DNA of 64,000 nt, taken from the NCBI GenBank assembly GCA_029582265.1, contig CM055828.1, positions 36,057,072 through 36,121,071 of the forward strand, written 5' to 3'. Below the pieces are notes generated by a model that searched no databases, had not been told where the DNA came from, and saw only the letters and a program-made list of their open reading frames with translations. The DNA comes from Zoroaster sp. YZ-2022. Taxonomy: Eukaryota > Echinodermata > Asteroidea > Forcipulatida > Zoroasteridae. Positions 1-12,383 of the stretch are shown here, one piece after another. How positions within the stretch are numbered: position 1 is the first letter of the stretch; each line of letters opens with the position of its first letter. The position numbers were made by a program, and so were the translations under genes.

Positions 1-3000
1 AATAGTTAAGTGTAATGTGACTTGTTAATGTACACTACAACTTGGTATATACCAGTATTGATGTTCTATTGATAATTTATGTTCTCAATCATTCAGTAGT
101 AGTCTTGAATACACCAAATTAATGACTGGAACTTACTGTTGGCAACTTGCAACGTTGTGTTCTAAACAATTAGAGACGGCTGGTCACGTGATAAGAAAGG
201 AAGCATGGGATCACTCAAGATACTCCAAGCCATCTACATGGGATGTACATGTATACCGGTGATCAGCCAGTGCAAAGTTGCCAACATTAAGTAATTTATT
301 TATTTAATCAATCTATTATTAATTGTTGGTGTGCATAAAGGTATTATTTTCATTGTGTTCTGTTACAAACATGTACATGTATAAGACAATTTGCTGAATA
401 TTTTTAAACTTGTCAAGAAGACAGTGAGTGAATTTATCTTTTTAAGTTTGGTTCTTATCATTTTATATGAAACAAAGAAGTAAAAGTTCTGAACTACATA
501 TGAGTTGACTTTACAATATTACATGTAAGTTCTGATGCAGTTATTTTTTTTTTTGGTGAAACTTCATTAATCCATTATTGATAAGATTAATTTTATGCAT
601 TCAAGGATTGTACTGCACTTACAATTTGGAACTGGATGAAGCATTAAATATTTGTATTTGAAATTTATGAGTGTTCACACTTTCTTTATTTTTCTGTTAA
701 GCATATAGTAAGATTAAAATTTGAACAGGGAAACAATTATGATACAACTTCATCAAACCAAAAAAAGGATGAGTAATTCTGAATTTCCGAAAACGTATAC
801 CTTGGTAAACGTGTACATGTACAGTACTTCCATTATCATTTACACATTATGCACTTACACTGTAGCCACAAAAAATCCAATCCACATGATCAGCAAAATG
901 AGAATACAATTTACACCATGCAATTCATGTACACTTAAATGTTATTGTTTCATTAAGTCACTAATGCTTGTTACAGTTACAGCATTTTTAATGTTTATAC
1001 AAAGGTGTTTATGTGACTGGCAAAATCTTTTTAGAAACTCTAAATAAAATATTCTGCATGATCTTGTCATAAACAAATTTAAAAAAAGTATATTTGTAAT
1101 ATGGACGGAATGTGCTTAATAGCTATGTACAGCGATATAAATATTCCAAAACATCACAAAACTTTGTTCAAAACTAAATCTGCTACTCATAATTGTTTTT
1201 GTTTATTTATGAAAGATTCTTATACCAATTCATTATGTACACTTTTCTCTGTTAAAATTCGGTGGGGAACACATGATGCACCAATTACTGTAAAGTGTTC
1301 AAACAAGCACCTTGGGATTAAGACATTCGGCATGCCAAAAGTTTAAAATGTAGATAAAATTGTTCATCAACCAATGTAAAACACATTATTAAAAGAAAAG
1401 CACAATGTTAAATTATGCTGTAAAATAAGTATGTATTTCATGGAAGAAATAACTGGCATAAATAATCAAATAATTCCCCAATTTAAAACATTTGTTGATA
1501 ACACAAACTTTTATTTACATAAAATGTGTACATACCCAACAGCTTTGTGCTACTTTAATTTTCCTGCGAATTTGGCATTACATTTTTGGTTTGTTTCATA
1601 TCTTTTCTGTACAAAAATAATCATTTTATAGTTTTGAACCTGTTAATATCAAATTACATGTATCTATTCATGATTTGTTTTCTCTTGAGTAAAATTTATC
1701 AATTCGTCATGATTATACCATTTTGTTAAAATTTGTTCAGATAATTCAAAGTTTATGCAACAGGCTTTTTGATCATTTTCAAACTTTTTAAGTGTTAAGA
1801 GGTCTTGCACTCAATTCACCAGAAAATGAAATGTTATTTTCCTTAATTGGGATGGATGGACTTATAAAGAGGGTACAATCTGAGTGTGTATTTTTGATCT
1901 AATAAAGCATATTAGCAGCACTTCAATTTATTTTGATTTTAACAGATTTTCTTTGGAGAATCAAACGCACCAATCAAAATTGAGATGTGCTAAGACACAT
2001 GTTTCCACCTGCATTTACCATGCACATTTTGTGTATTTTTGTGCTGATGAGCACGGAGTGTTTATGCATTACAGGAAACTAAGCATGAGAATATGCCATA
2101 TATCAGGTGAAATACCATATAGTACAAATTATGTGGATTACTACGCAGCCAGTATCTCCCATAGAAGCTCAGTCATTGTCCAAACATTTTTATAAATCCA
2201 CCCCAAACCGATGAGGGACGGGGAGGTACTTAAAACCAGTATGTTGCAGTGTGTTAATTAAAACCCATGTTCTACCTGAAAGAGGAAAAGAGAAAGGAGA
2301 ACAAATTACTTTCGGAAAAACATTCTGACAAAACTTAAGGTTCAAAAGGACAAACCAGCCATTTCATCTTTTATTGTCAAGAAGGTAGGGACCCCAAAAG
2401 AGAACAGGTTGTCTGCAAAAATAAAATACATTTGTACAGAAGATGTTTCTACCACACCCACAGTAAAATATGACACTATGCACTGGCTTCAATGTTCACC
2501 CAAGTAAAACTGGATGAAATTAGCCATGAATATAGCATGGATCTGTAATGACGTCACAAACACTGCATCTGCACACCGCTGCCACGACAATATGCATAAA
2601 ATGTGTCTGGAAATTGGTTCCGGACAAATTGGCAAGTAGCACTTGTTACAAGTGTATGAGTAATAGGTATCCGCACACAATCACCTGTGTAAACACACGC
2701 CTACCGGCTTCCAAATCCCACTTTAACAAACCATCTGTATCCCGAGGGGAAAAAATGTGTTCCAATTTTCTAAAAATAACATTTGTGACGAGCGATATTA
2801 GGCTAACAGCAATTAATGCTACTCAATGTCAGTCTACAAGGTTGAATCATCACCTCATATCATTGCCAAACAAGTGTGAAATTTAACATGGCCTATTTTG
2901 ACAAGAGTCAGGAGCTAGGGTGCCAACATTCTCAACTATAGGTGTATCCAGAGTCCACGATGGCTCATTAAATGGGAGAAAATTTCCCCTCCCACCCCCA

Positions 3001-3198
3001 CCTATGTATGGATCTGGCTTGGCAGCATACATCACTAGTTTGTGAAAAAATATAATAACAACTCAGACTTTCATATCCCCTGTCAATCAAACATCACAGA
3101 TTAACCAATTGGGCCACGCCTTGCCATGACAAATATTGATGTCGGTCACACACTGCTTTTTATACATTTACATTTACTCACCTAGTGCTGACATAAAG
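1..3198. other. intergenic, no gene recognised
   Basis: AT-rich sequence with only short, low-complexity open frames on both strands and no domain I recognise. It lies downstream of the minus-strand ODF3-like gene, so its right part may hold that gene's 3' untranslated region. No repeat boundaries, tRNA or convincing exon were found by eye. Confidence 0.5.
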
Positions 3199-5134
3199 TT
3201 AATCAGATGGTTCCGATATCATCGGCGTTGTGTACTGTGAGTGCCTAATACCAAATGAGAAGTTAGGTGGATGTGGTTTGTTGATCACAACCTGTAATGA
3301 AGAAAAAATAGATATATATGGTCAAAATAATATATACATAACAGCAAAAGAAACGTCACCCGCTAAATTTTGATAAGTATGAGAACATGTTTAGCTTATG
3401 TGTCCTCAGACGTCATGCATGACGAATTTTGAGGTCAACCAAATTTGCAACATTGTGTTCGTGTTACACTCCATACTCATAATATTCTTCATTAAACAAA
3501 TTATATTAATTATAAAATGAAAATAATAAATATTTTTAGGGGTGACGTTTCTTTTGCTGTTATGTATATATAGTCTAAAATTGAAACGTCAGGTTTTGGT
3601 TAAGATGTGGTTATTACAAATACCATCATTTAATTATGTACTTTTGTCTGGCAAGGATATTTGTATAATTCTGTAATTTTGTTTTTCTTTTTTAGGAAAA
3701 TTTTCATAAACAAATTGTTTTGAATATGTACATTTGTGTCTAATTTCTCTCTCCAAGCAGATGAGAAACAACAAAAAGTCATGAAATCTAAGGCAATAGT
3801 TCTGTAAATGTTGAGTTTTACAAAATTCCACAAAAATCACCTTTTCCGGACTGTGAGCTCCTGGCCCTGGTTTGAGCGTTGAGTCACTTGGTAACTGGTT
3901 CCTTCCTGTCATCGAATAGAGTGGGTCTTTCTTCTTGTAAACAGAAGGCTCAACAACTCTGTATGTACCTGGACCGGGTGTCTTAGACAGGTCCTCATCA
4001 CATGAGCCGATCTTACTACGTCCAGTCATGGAGTAGTTAGGTGCTGAATTAACAGCACTGGATTTACCCCCAAGAATGCTTGGTAGTGAGTAATTGTTAG
4101 GGGCTGGGGAGGCAACAGGAAGAAAACTAATTATTTTATCACTAAAACACCTTTTTTATTAACCATTATTAATATTTCTGTTGACCGTAAATATTATTAC
4201 TCATGTTCGTGTTTAACTTAATAACTTGATATAAACACAATACAAAGTTTTCTATATTCCATGTTGAAGTTGCATAAATTCAGCTTGATGCACAGATGTA
4301 GGCACTTTGATATAACATGAACTATGACCAGGGCCCAATTTCATGGCGCTGCTTACCACAGAATTCTGCATTTACAGCGCCATAAAAAGCATGTGATTCT
4401 ATGCACCGTAAGCGCAGAATTCCGCAGTAAGCAGTGCCATGAAATTGGGCTCTGGTAAAGAGCAATAAAGTCTACAAAACTCTTGTCTAATCTACATGAA
4501 TGAAGAAAATTGATTTATCAAAATTCTTTGTTATTAATCAAACTCATCGAAATGTTCAATGGCTCTCCATAACATAAATGGAGTTCTGTCTACTAACATT
4601 AAGAACAATGATCATAATTTGTTGGCAAAAGTTTGGGGGACCCAACTTCCTGTTATTAATGAAATGCAAGAATATATGTGATGGTCATCCATTGACACCA
4701 ACAATCCTATTTTCTTTACAAAATGGGTTGTTCTTACCAGGTGATTTGTCATGCTTGCTTCCTTTTGTTCTTGCACCAAATGAGTAAGACGCAGCTTTCT
4801 TGTAGGCATTCTGGCCAGCCTTCTCCGGTGAGTACCGTCCGGGTCCTGGTGTGCTGAATATACGTACATCTATAGGCCTGCTGTAGAGTGAGTAATGGGG
4901 CTCTCCACTCTTTCCTGTACGTGTGAGTCGAGAGTCTGTCAGGTATCGTGGTCCTGGACTGCAGTCATCTGTGAACTTTGCATGTCTGGTGCCAAAGCTG
5001 AAGGCAGGGTACTGTCTCTTGCGAGGGTCTGACCTCAATGTACCTGTGCCACCTGGAAGGAGATATTGTCCTGGTCCTGGGCCATTGTACATGGCAGCAA
5101 TGGGTTGACGTGGTGTGGTCGGTTCCCATGCCAT
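3199..5134 (-). CDS. ODF3: outer dense fiber protein 3-like (CIMAP1 / SHIPPO-repeat axonemal protein)
   Basis: Three coding exons read on the minus strand: 5134-4738, 4103-3841 and 3291-3199. Donors are GTAAGAA and GTGATTT, each acceptor ends in AG, and phases close to a 250-residue protein, close to the length of vertebrate ODF3. The SHIPPO/STPGR motif recurs: PGPGQY (about 19-24), SPGPRY (59-64), STPGPGRYSPEK (94-105), a degenerate SPAPNNY, TPGPGTY and KPGPGAHSPEK. The C-terminus has the family ending NFSFGIRHSQYTTPMI. These proteins associate with microtubules in sperm tails and motile cilia. The start was chosen because it has an AAAATGG context and the protein begins like the family. An acceptor at 5164-5165 places the start inside an exon with leader sequence, implying an upstream non-coding exon. 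Confidence 0.9.
3331..3571. mobile_element. MITE with about 30-bp terminal inverted repeats
   Basis: In intron 2 of the ODF3-like gene, the left end TATATACATAACAGCAAAAG is inverted at the right end (3541-3571), and matching continues through AAACGTCACCC. The interior has no coding capacity. A TA-type target is likely but sits in TA-rich sequence, so the boundary is uncertain by a few bases. Confidence 0.75.
4329..4454. mobile_element. foldback MITE (CAGGGCCCAATTTCATGGCG ends)
   Basis: A 126-bp element in intron 1 of the ODF3-like gene, made almost entirely of two inverted arms beginning CAGGGCCCAATTTC and ending GAAATTGGGCTCTG. Related copies lie at 59033-59146, 22543-23087 and 50340-50497. 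No clear target duplication is visible. The CAG/CTG ends suggest a hAT relationship, which is inference. Confidence 0.65.
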
Positions 5135-5254
5135 TTTGATTTGTTTTTTGCCCGAGGTTCAAGCTGAAATTTTAAAAATGTGAAATTGTATTAAATTAAT
5201 TTTCTAAATATATTTGGGAAGAAAATGTTTATTTTTACTTGCAAAATAATTGTC

Positions 5255-5281
5255 AGTAAAGACTGTTTGCGATGACACTAT

Positions 5282-5320
<39 letters not shown>

Positions 5321-5720
5321 TGGACTTATATAGCGCACGTATCCACCAAACTGGTGCTCAAGGCGCATTACATTATTACCCCTGCTCATCGGGCTCATAA
5401 ATCATTCCTGAAACAATCTCAGCTCCCTGGGGAGTATACAGCTCAATTGCTGCCATTTCAGCACATATGGGCTAGTCAAATACAACAACCAACTCTGCCC
5501 TCACAGGTACCCATTTACCCCTGGATGGAGAGAAGCAATTATGGTAAAGTGTCTTGCTCGAGGACACAAGCACCCCGGTCGCGGCTGGGATTCGAACCCA
5601 CATTCTGACAACTCTGCCATCAGAACACAAATCCGATGCACTAAACCGCTCAACCATGGCACTCCATGTAGAAATTTTCTTTTGAGTAGTAAATAGTTCT
5701 GAAAAGAACCGGTTGGTTCA
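5255..5720. mobile_element. foldback MITE split by a SINE insertion
   Basis: The flanks of the SINE at 5284-5666 (AAGACTGTTTGCGATGACAC on the left; TTTTCTTTTGAGTAGTAA on the right) match, in inverted order, the compact foldback element at 37155-37232. The SINE therefore landed inside an older copy. Confidence 0.55.
5284..5666 (-). mobile_element. tRNA-headed SINE, near full length, minus orientation
   Basis: Read on the minus strand, the element starts with a tRNA-like head: A-box-like TGGTTGAGCGG (complement of 5646-5656) and B-box GGTTCGAATCC (complement of 5588-5598). The body ends in GCGCCTTGAGCACC...GTGCGCTATATAAG and a (TTA)n tail (5284-5319). A second near-complete copy is at 61917-62282 on the plus strand, with fragments near 32.7 and 39.6 kb. 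The tail matches the 3' end of a LINE fragment at 39.9 kb. Confidence 0.8.
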
Positions 5721-6972
5721 TTAGTTTTTCTTGATTAATTCAAAATTTTACCATTCAATAATTAACATGTATACAAACTAATGAGTAACATTCCTCATTT
5801 GCTGATTTTTAAAATTCTTTATTGACACACAAGATTGCAATATATGTTGTGTCAATGCTTTGTCCTGTCCAACACAAATATCATTTCTGATTTATTTAGG
5901 ATTTTTATGTTGAACTTTATATTTATTTAATTATATATGGCTGATTAAATTAAAACTAATATTTTTATTTTGTGTTGCTGCATTGTTTTCTCTTCTTTCT
6001 TTCTTCTGTGGTGTGTTTCGGTGTTTGTGCATTGTTTTTTCCTTTATGCATTGTTTTTACAGATTTTATATATCAACTTTTTGGTGAGCATCATGTTTGG
6101 AAAAAAATTCCCATTTCCTCAAAAGGAAAAATATATCACTTGAAGCTCATAATTGGTAAAATATTCTGATTGACAGGGTTATTTTTCCATCACGACCTGT
6201 GTTAAATAATGTAGGGTAGCCTATGTGTGCAATGGTGCATTATCATTATTATGAATTGAATTGAACTGTTAGGCCTAATAACATTAAATAACTTATGTTG
6301 TTGATGATTTATTTGATATTACAAATCAACTATATAAACATGATAAATAGAACACAGAAACATTATTAGGCTCCTTTTAAATCTATATATTTTTTTTAAT
6401 TAGCATTCCCAGCCCCTGGAATGTACAATGGGCCTACTTATTTACAGTTATACTAAATTAACTTTATAATTATAAACAAAACAAAAACAAGCTTATTTAA
6501 ACTTGACAATCATTGTGGATAGCTCATGCCAAACTGATTTTTTATTTTATTTTCTTTAAATTTTTTATAAAATATGTAGGCCTAATGAAATTAAACAGCT
6601 GTCTGAAGTGATTTTTGTAATCACACACTGAACATTTTTAGAATATGAAACAAGCAAAACTTATCAAAATAAATGCTGAATCTGCTTGACATTAAAAAGG
6701 CCAGTTAGAACAAGGTCATTGAATAAAAATAAAGCATTTTCTACAAAGTGCATACGTGCACTGACACTGACAAAATGAAGGCTTTGTGACAGAAATCCAA
6801 CAACACACAACAGTCCAGTGCCTGAAATAAAAACTAGAAATATTGTCAAGTAAGAGCGTGTTTTTAAACCAAACTGTAGAATAAGGAATACCTAAATCTA
6901 GTTTATACCGTTAATGATTATTGAAACTAATACTGGAAAGGTTAACCTTTCCAAAACATTGATATTTCTTAC

Positions 6973-7150
6973 CTTTTGGACGGAATAAAATCAGGTGTAT
7001 GCTTTCACCGTTATCGTACGTAAATCACTAAAATTAACATTGAGTCGATCGATCCGACATACGTACGTGTATGTACTAGCTGTGTACTTGTGTTTGCGCG
7101 AACTTTCTGTACACACTAGTACCCATGCATGCTGCAAACAGTAGCAACCA
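6973..7150 (-). other. candidate non-coding first exon of the ODF3-like gene
   Basis: Inferred. The coding exon starting at 5134 has its own acceptor, so a leader exon is expected. The minus strand has a good donor (AAAAG|GTAAGAAAT, exon end 6973) about 180 bp downstream of the X-box at 7153-7165. The transcription start is not defined by sequence. Confidence 0.4.
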
Positions 7151-7152
7151 CT

Positions 7153-7212
7153 GTCACCTAGCAACCAAACACAGACGACTCATTAACATCCAGCGTATCC
7201 AGGATGGCGATT
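7153..7212 (-). promoter_or_regulatory. RFX X-box and CCAAT box, probable cilia-gene promoter
   Basis: 7153-7165 reads GTCACCTAGCAAC, an exact fit to the RFX X-box pattern GTNRCC-N-RGYAAC. On the minus strand a CCAAT box lies at 7208-7212, upstream of it. RFX factors drive ciliary genes through X-boxes near the transcription start, and the next gene on this strand encodes a SHIPPO axonemal protein. Confidence 0.6.
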
Positions 7213-7390
7213 GGTGGAAAATAGTATACCTCATGAATATGAATGAGGTACTGGGCTGGCAAATATTTTGAGCAAAAAATAAAGTAGAACTCGTCGCCGC
7301 GCCAGGGTCCAATAGGCTATGTAATCAAAGGAGCCGTGTTGCGTGTACGTGTACTGAACGAACGCTACCACCGGGATACTTGAACATATA

Positions 7391-7424
7391 CAATGTACAT
7401 GTACATGTACATGTACATGTGTAC
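7391..7424. repeat. ACATGT microsatellite
   Basis: About five tandem copies of the self-complementary hexamer ACATGT/TGTACA. Short runs of the same motif occur elsewhere in the window. Confidence 0.85.
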
Positions 7425-9248
7425 ATTTTTCTGTAGCAATATTGAGGAAGATAGCAGGGCAACGGCCAGTGGATCTTGGTAACTTCAGAATTAGTTATAT
7501 TAGGGGCGAAAATAAAGAGAACTAGAGGTATAGAGTTTGTAAAAAACAAACTCAAGGTGTTTGGGGGTTCATGTTATGGTGTCATAACCTAAAGTTGTTT
7601 AAAAATGCAAAATAAATCCAAAATGTTAACATTGTATAAGTTTGTATTTAACAGAAATAAAGAGCATATTTTAAGTGTACTATGAATTAAAGAGCTTTTT
7701 ATTATCAGATTATTGTCTTTCTCCCAGTTATGATAAACAACATTTAAGAAATCTAATCCTTAATAGAACGCCCATTATTACAGCTAAAATGGGGAGACAT
7801 TGCAGGAACGAGCCAAGCCAGGCAGCTATTTTTTCTGCAGTACGATTCCTCATTCACTTACAAATTCCAATAAAAATCCAATGTTACAAAGGTTGAAAGG
7901 TTCTTCAATAGTTAATTCACCAAAAACTTGCACGAGCATGTTAGTCTAGTGAGTAGAATGCTCGTTCTCAAGGTGTTTGGTTGTTCATCATGTTATGACG
8001 TCATCACCTAAAGTTGTTTAAAAGTACATTAAATTAAGTCTGAACTTGGTAAATATGGTTTCCTCTTCAGAAAAGTTTCATGATAAAACTTGCATCCGTG
8101 GTGCCAAGTGCGACTTGACAAGAGACTACGGCTATGGAGTTAAGTTCAGCATGTGACTTGACTTCAGACTACTAGACCATGGAGCGTGCAATGAAAATGC
8201 ATTCAGAAATTGAGTTTCGTGACGCATATCATGCATGAGCGTAGAAACAGTTTAATAGATAATTACATGTAAATTCTAATTATATAAATCCACACTCACA
8301 AAACTTGCCAGTCTGGCAGATATTTGCATTTGAACTATGACATGAAAATAGCGACCTCTTTCGGTCATTCTTAAAAAACTGTACATTTTTATGGGGATTT
8401 TTGTATAATTGAATAGTTCACATGGGCTATGTTTTTTATGTTTCCCCTACCCTAATCTGTCAAATCGGTCCAGTGAGGTAGGGAAGTTTGGAAAGGGGAT
8501 TCCATATTTGGGAAATATTTGATGTCATTGTAAAGAAATGAACCAGTTTAAAAAAATCTTGCCTTGAATAAAAGGTCTGAACCCGACTGCTCCCTGAACG
8601 TCCTCTACCCATTACTCCCAGGGTAGGATCTATGGTGTCGTGGTGTAGTATTCCAATTTAATTGATCATGTGAAAAACTTCTAACTTGTCCATACATTTC
8701 AATATTTTGGGGTTTCATTTCCCATCCCCCATCTCCTTACCTTGAGCTCCACCCTCTTTAGGCAACCCTGGATCTAACCCTACCTACATCAAAGACCAAT
8801 TTGTGAATCTTTTCTCATCTTTAAAAAGTAAATTATTGGTTATTAATTGTCAACGTTTTGTGTAAATATTTAAATTGATTAAACACATTCTTCGTTAATA
8901 CATAAATTAATAAGATATTTAAATAAAGGAAATGCGAAACAACATTATCTTTTGAATGACACTTCTGCTTTATTTTGTCATGGTCATGATACTCCTTTTC
9001 TATCCATTTTTGCACCCATCAATAATAATCCATTTCATACAGGATAAAGGTTATCCAAACTTCTGGGTCTAATTTGCAATGAAAAGAATACTTTTTTTCT
9101 GAAGTACAAAATACAAAATAAGTGAACCTGTAGTCCCTAACATTAATTGGATTTGGCTGGTATTGTTAAATCTTTGGCACTTAAAAAAAAACTTTTACTG
9201 GTGCATGAAAAGAAAGTCAACAGAATGTTTTAATTAAAGTTAATGGTT
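7425..9248. other. no gene recognised; one dispersed direct repeat
   Basis: No plausible coding exon. A degenerate direct repeat (CAAGGTGTTTGG...CACCTAAAGTTGTTTAAA) occurs near 7550-7610 and 7970-8030. The rest is AT-rich unique sequence. Confidence 0.5.
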
Positions 9249-9345
9249 AAAGGAGCAACATTATCTCAATCAGAGTAGACTTTCAACGGGTCATGGAATC
9301 AGTGTCCTAGTGTAAGATGAACAAAGCGGGTGATTGAAAATTACT
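9249..9345. mobile_element. fragment of the TTAA/AGGGRCAGTATC foldback family
   Basis: TTAAAGGAGCAACATTATCTC followed by CATGGAATCAGTGTCCTAG and TTACTGGCTCATTT matches one arm of the family whose complete copy is at 36404-36612. The other arm is missing here. Confidence 0.6.
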
Positions 9346-10394
9346 GGCTCATTTGTTAAGCAGTCTGCAAGGATAAGTCATCTGAAGTTGATGGCCAGGG
9401 TAGCTGTAATGCCATGTGATTTTGTTCATTATAAGTGTATTATATAGTACAGCTGATGCATTGAAAAGTGTGTGAAGATAGGCACTTCCATGTGAAAATC
9501 TCTCTGCTTCTCCAGCACCTTTACTGCTGTCTACACTCACTGGCCAAAAGTATTGCAACATGCTCAAAATAGCACTTTACAGTAACAGGTGAGATGATCA
9601 TTTCGTCTGATTTCATCAATTGTGTATTACATAATTTCCGAGCAAGAACAGTAAAAAAGAACATTGACTTCAAAACATAGGCACTTTCAAGAAGTCTTAA
9701 GTAGTGTAAATAAAATAAAATAAATTATTGTAACACAGTTCTCCAAACTGAACTTTGGTGTGTGTTGCAATACTTATGGTCAGTGAGTGTATATCAGTAT
9801 CAGTACATAATGTATCTGAGCCAACTGCAGTCTCTACCAGTTCTTTTGCAGTGAGAGATTGGCTGTACACCATGTCAATTGTATTCTTAGTAAATGATCT
9901 ATGAATTTCCAGCGTGAAATGTACTTTTCAGACGTGCTTTCAGATTGTGGGACCTCGTAGTTACTGCAGTCAACTCCCTCCACTTCTTATGCGCACTTGA
10001 TGAACTTACGATATAATGACTTTGTGAAAAGTATTTCATTGTTTTTATTATTTTCTTCTGGATGACTTCTTCACAGAATTTTATTTATGCATCATTGTAC
10101 CAAATAGGTATTTCGTCTGATGGATCTGGCCTTGTCAAGAATTGGGTACATACTCATTATAGCAAAAGACAATGATAGCAAACTTCTAAACCCACAAGAT
10201 CTTTATCTTCGATTTGCAAAAGTAACCTCTCATCTTTCCATTGGGCTGCTTCAAACAGTTGGCATGCAATCAAGGTTTGGCACTGTGAATACAATTTTTC
10301 GCGGTTTGTCAGGGAGTAACTCTGATGAAGACCACGGTTTTCTTCTCTGGGGTTCAGTGCTGCATTCTTACCACTCAACCTCATATTGACCTGA
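9345..10394 (-). pseudogene. decayed repeat-borne protein fragment
   Basis: On the minus strand, after an acceptor near 10390, an open segment includes FEAAQWKDERLLLQIEDKDL followed by a histidine-rich turn that is frameshifted. A second piece near 9400 reads LQLPWPSTSDDLS before a stop. As I recall, both resemble a multicopy uncharacterised protein found in marine invertebrate genomes, probably transposon-borne. Stops and frameshifts separate the pieces, and a MITE sits in the middle (9534-9789). Function unknown; treat it as a relic. Confidence 0.4.
9534..9789. mobile_element. mariner/Tc1-like MITE with TA target duplication
   Basis: The ends are inverted (CACTCACTGGCCAAAAGTAT on the left; ATACTTATGGTCAGTGAGTG on the right), with inverted similarity of about 27 bp and TA on both sides (9532-9533 and 9790-9791). 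It is 256 bp and non-coding. TA target and CACT start fit the Tc1/mariner superfamily. Confidence 0.8.
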
Positions 10395-10574
10395 ATATGT
10401 ATGAAGAAAGAATGATAAATATTTAATAGAAATAGAGGAATAAGTGAGTAAGGGGAATGGGCATTGTAGACAAAAAGAGAGTGAAAATTAACAAAAGTAA
10501 ACACACAAGACAAGGTAAACAGATAGAAAGAAACGAAAAAGCAACATATAACTAGAAACAATTTTACTGGATAC

Positions 10575-10998
10575 TAAGCTTGGGCAATAAACATGATATC
10601 GAATATTGCGATAACTTTTTTTTGCGATAACTTTTTTATTCGATTACAATATCGAGAACCTATTTAAGTTATCGGCATATCGCGAATACAAATATATCAC
10701 AATAAAATATAAATTGACATTGTGAGTCAAGTCAGAAATTCCATGGAAATAAAATCATTAGTCTTTTCAGCTTTTAGAAATGAGAAACAAAAGCAAACTA
10801 CTTCAGAAGTACATACACGCTCTGCAAATAAATTAGAAATTTATTGTGACACTTGTAGAGGGGTACACACACCTGTGGTTATTGGCTCTAAAGCAATCAT
10901 GCATGAATGCAAAAAAAGAATTGCGATATTATTGAAAATTGCAATATATGTTTGCCGATATATCTTGGATAAAAAAAAATCGTTATTGCCCAAGCTTA
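10575..10998. mobile_element. hAT-type non-autonomous element, family 1
   Basis: The inverted ends are TAAGCTTGGGCAATAA and TTATTGCCCAAGCTTA. The flanks CTGGATAC (10567-10574) and CTGAATAC (10999-11006) form an 8-bp target duplication with one mismatch, as expected for hAT. The interior is AT-rich with many ATCGCGATA-like palindromes and no coding capacity. Relatives are at 19800-20932, 21860-22158 and 37292-37671. Confidence 0.85.
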
Positions 10999-11032
10999 CT
11001 GAATACTTGAAACTTGATTGAATTTTTGGAAA

Positions 11033-11479
11033 GAATGTCATATCCGACCGCCACTTTTTAAGGGTTTTTTGGAAATTTGTGCAACCACTAACCAGTTAAA
11101 ATTATTCTATCGATTTTTGGTGGTACAGAAAGCGAAAACTATCTTTAAAATCCACTTTTATGATGGTTTTCGGACTTTATTTCCCTTCTAAAAAATCCTC
11201 CCCTTCAGAAAATAGAACGATCATATTATAGTTGCCACTGCGCATGTACAATGACTGTGTTGGTCACTAATTGTGGAGTTTACAACATCAGACTGACATG
11301 ACTGAGGAATTCATCGTATACCAAAATGGATTATTTTTCATGAAATAAATATCCTGGAATAATTTGAAGTATATGTCCATCATCATCCATATGTTCTCCA
11401 CCTTACTACATGAAGGTAGGTAAGATTACTTTATTGGTTATATTGAATGAGAAAAAGTGGCGGTTCGATACAACATTCT
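11033..11479. mobile_element. non-autonomous DNA element, GAATGTCATATCCGACCGCC family, copy 1
   Basis: The left end GAATGTCATATCCGACCGCC with CACTTTTT is roughly inverted at the right end (AAAAAGTGGCGGTTCGATACAACATTC). A second copy with the same interior is at 27621-28127. It is about 450 bp, non-coding, superfamily not determined. Confidence 0.7.
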
Positions 11480-12347
11480 AACCGAATTTTCAATATTTGC
11501 CTACCTTGATGTTTCTGTTTCTTCTCATGTCTTCCTCTCTCCTGCAAATGGCATGGAAGCATTTGTACCACTCAGAGTGGTACCCATAAATCTGTAAATC
11601 AAATGGTAATTAATTTTAGGAATGTCAGCTATTCATCCATACATGTAAAATAATAAATAATTGGGTCAGCAGCCATCTTCATTGTATACACTATGAAAAA
11701 ATAACCCAAAACTTTAGTTCAGCTTGAAGTTCATTTCCATGCTTATTTACACCGCCAAAGGTTGAATATTCTTGGCTTATGTACAAAGTTATGTTTGTGC
11801 AACTAGTATTACTTTTAACTTTTAAGTATCTGATAAACTTCCATTATAAAGATACCATTTTTCAACAGTGCTGATTTTTTTCCTCAAAAAAGTGCCCCTT
11901 TCAGGATTTTGATGGATTTGGGGTGGTTAGGGTTATAGTTTATTTTGTTGGTCAAGGTTATTTTGTTGGTCAAGGTATTAACATGGTAACTATTGAAAAT
12001 AATCACCAAGAATGATCTTTTTTTGAAATTGTCACAAAAAAAGTATAATAATGTCAATAACAACAGACACAATACTGAGGGACAGACCACAATGAGATAT
12101 TAAAAGTCTGACGACATAAGTTAAATTGTCAAGGATATTTTTCATATAGGCCTATGTTGATAATGATATAGGCCTAAGTCCAACTATTTTACAAAAAATA
12201 TGTAGTCTGATTAGGTCCAGATATTTTTCAAATTCTTTTAAAATTAATTCCTACATTACCTGTAACGTTAGCTGTAACAGAGATTCTGTGATTGTTCATT
12301 ACCAGCGACGTTGTTATGTACGTTAGCTCCAACAGCCCTAACGTTAG

Positions 12348-12383
12348 ACCATGGAGGAAGGATTTATTTCCTTCCTCCATGGT
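12348..12383. repeat. short hairpin, 15-bp stem
   Basis: ACCATGGAGGAAGGA is followed after a 5-base loop by its inverted copy TTCCTTCCTCCATGGT. Confidence 0.7.

Noticed and set aside
7100..7150. Second X-box at GTAGCAACCACTG
   Set aside because: Only one half site fits the consensus.
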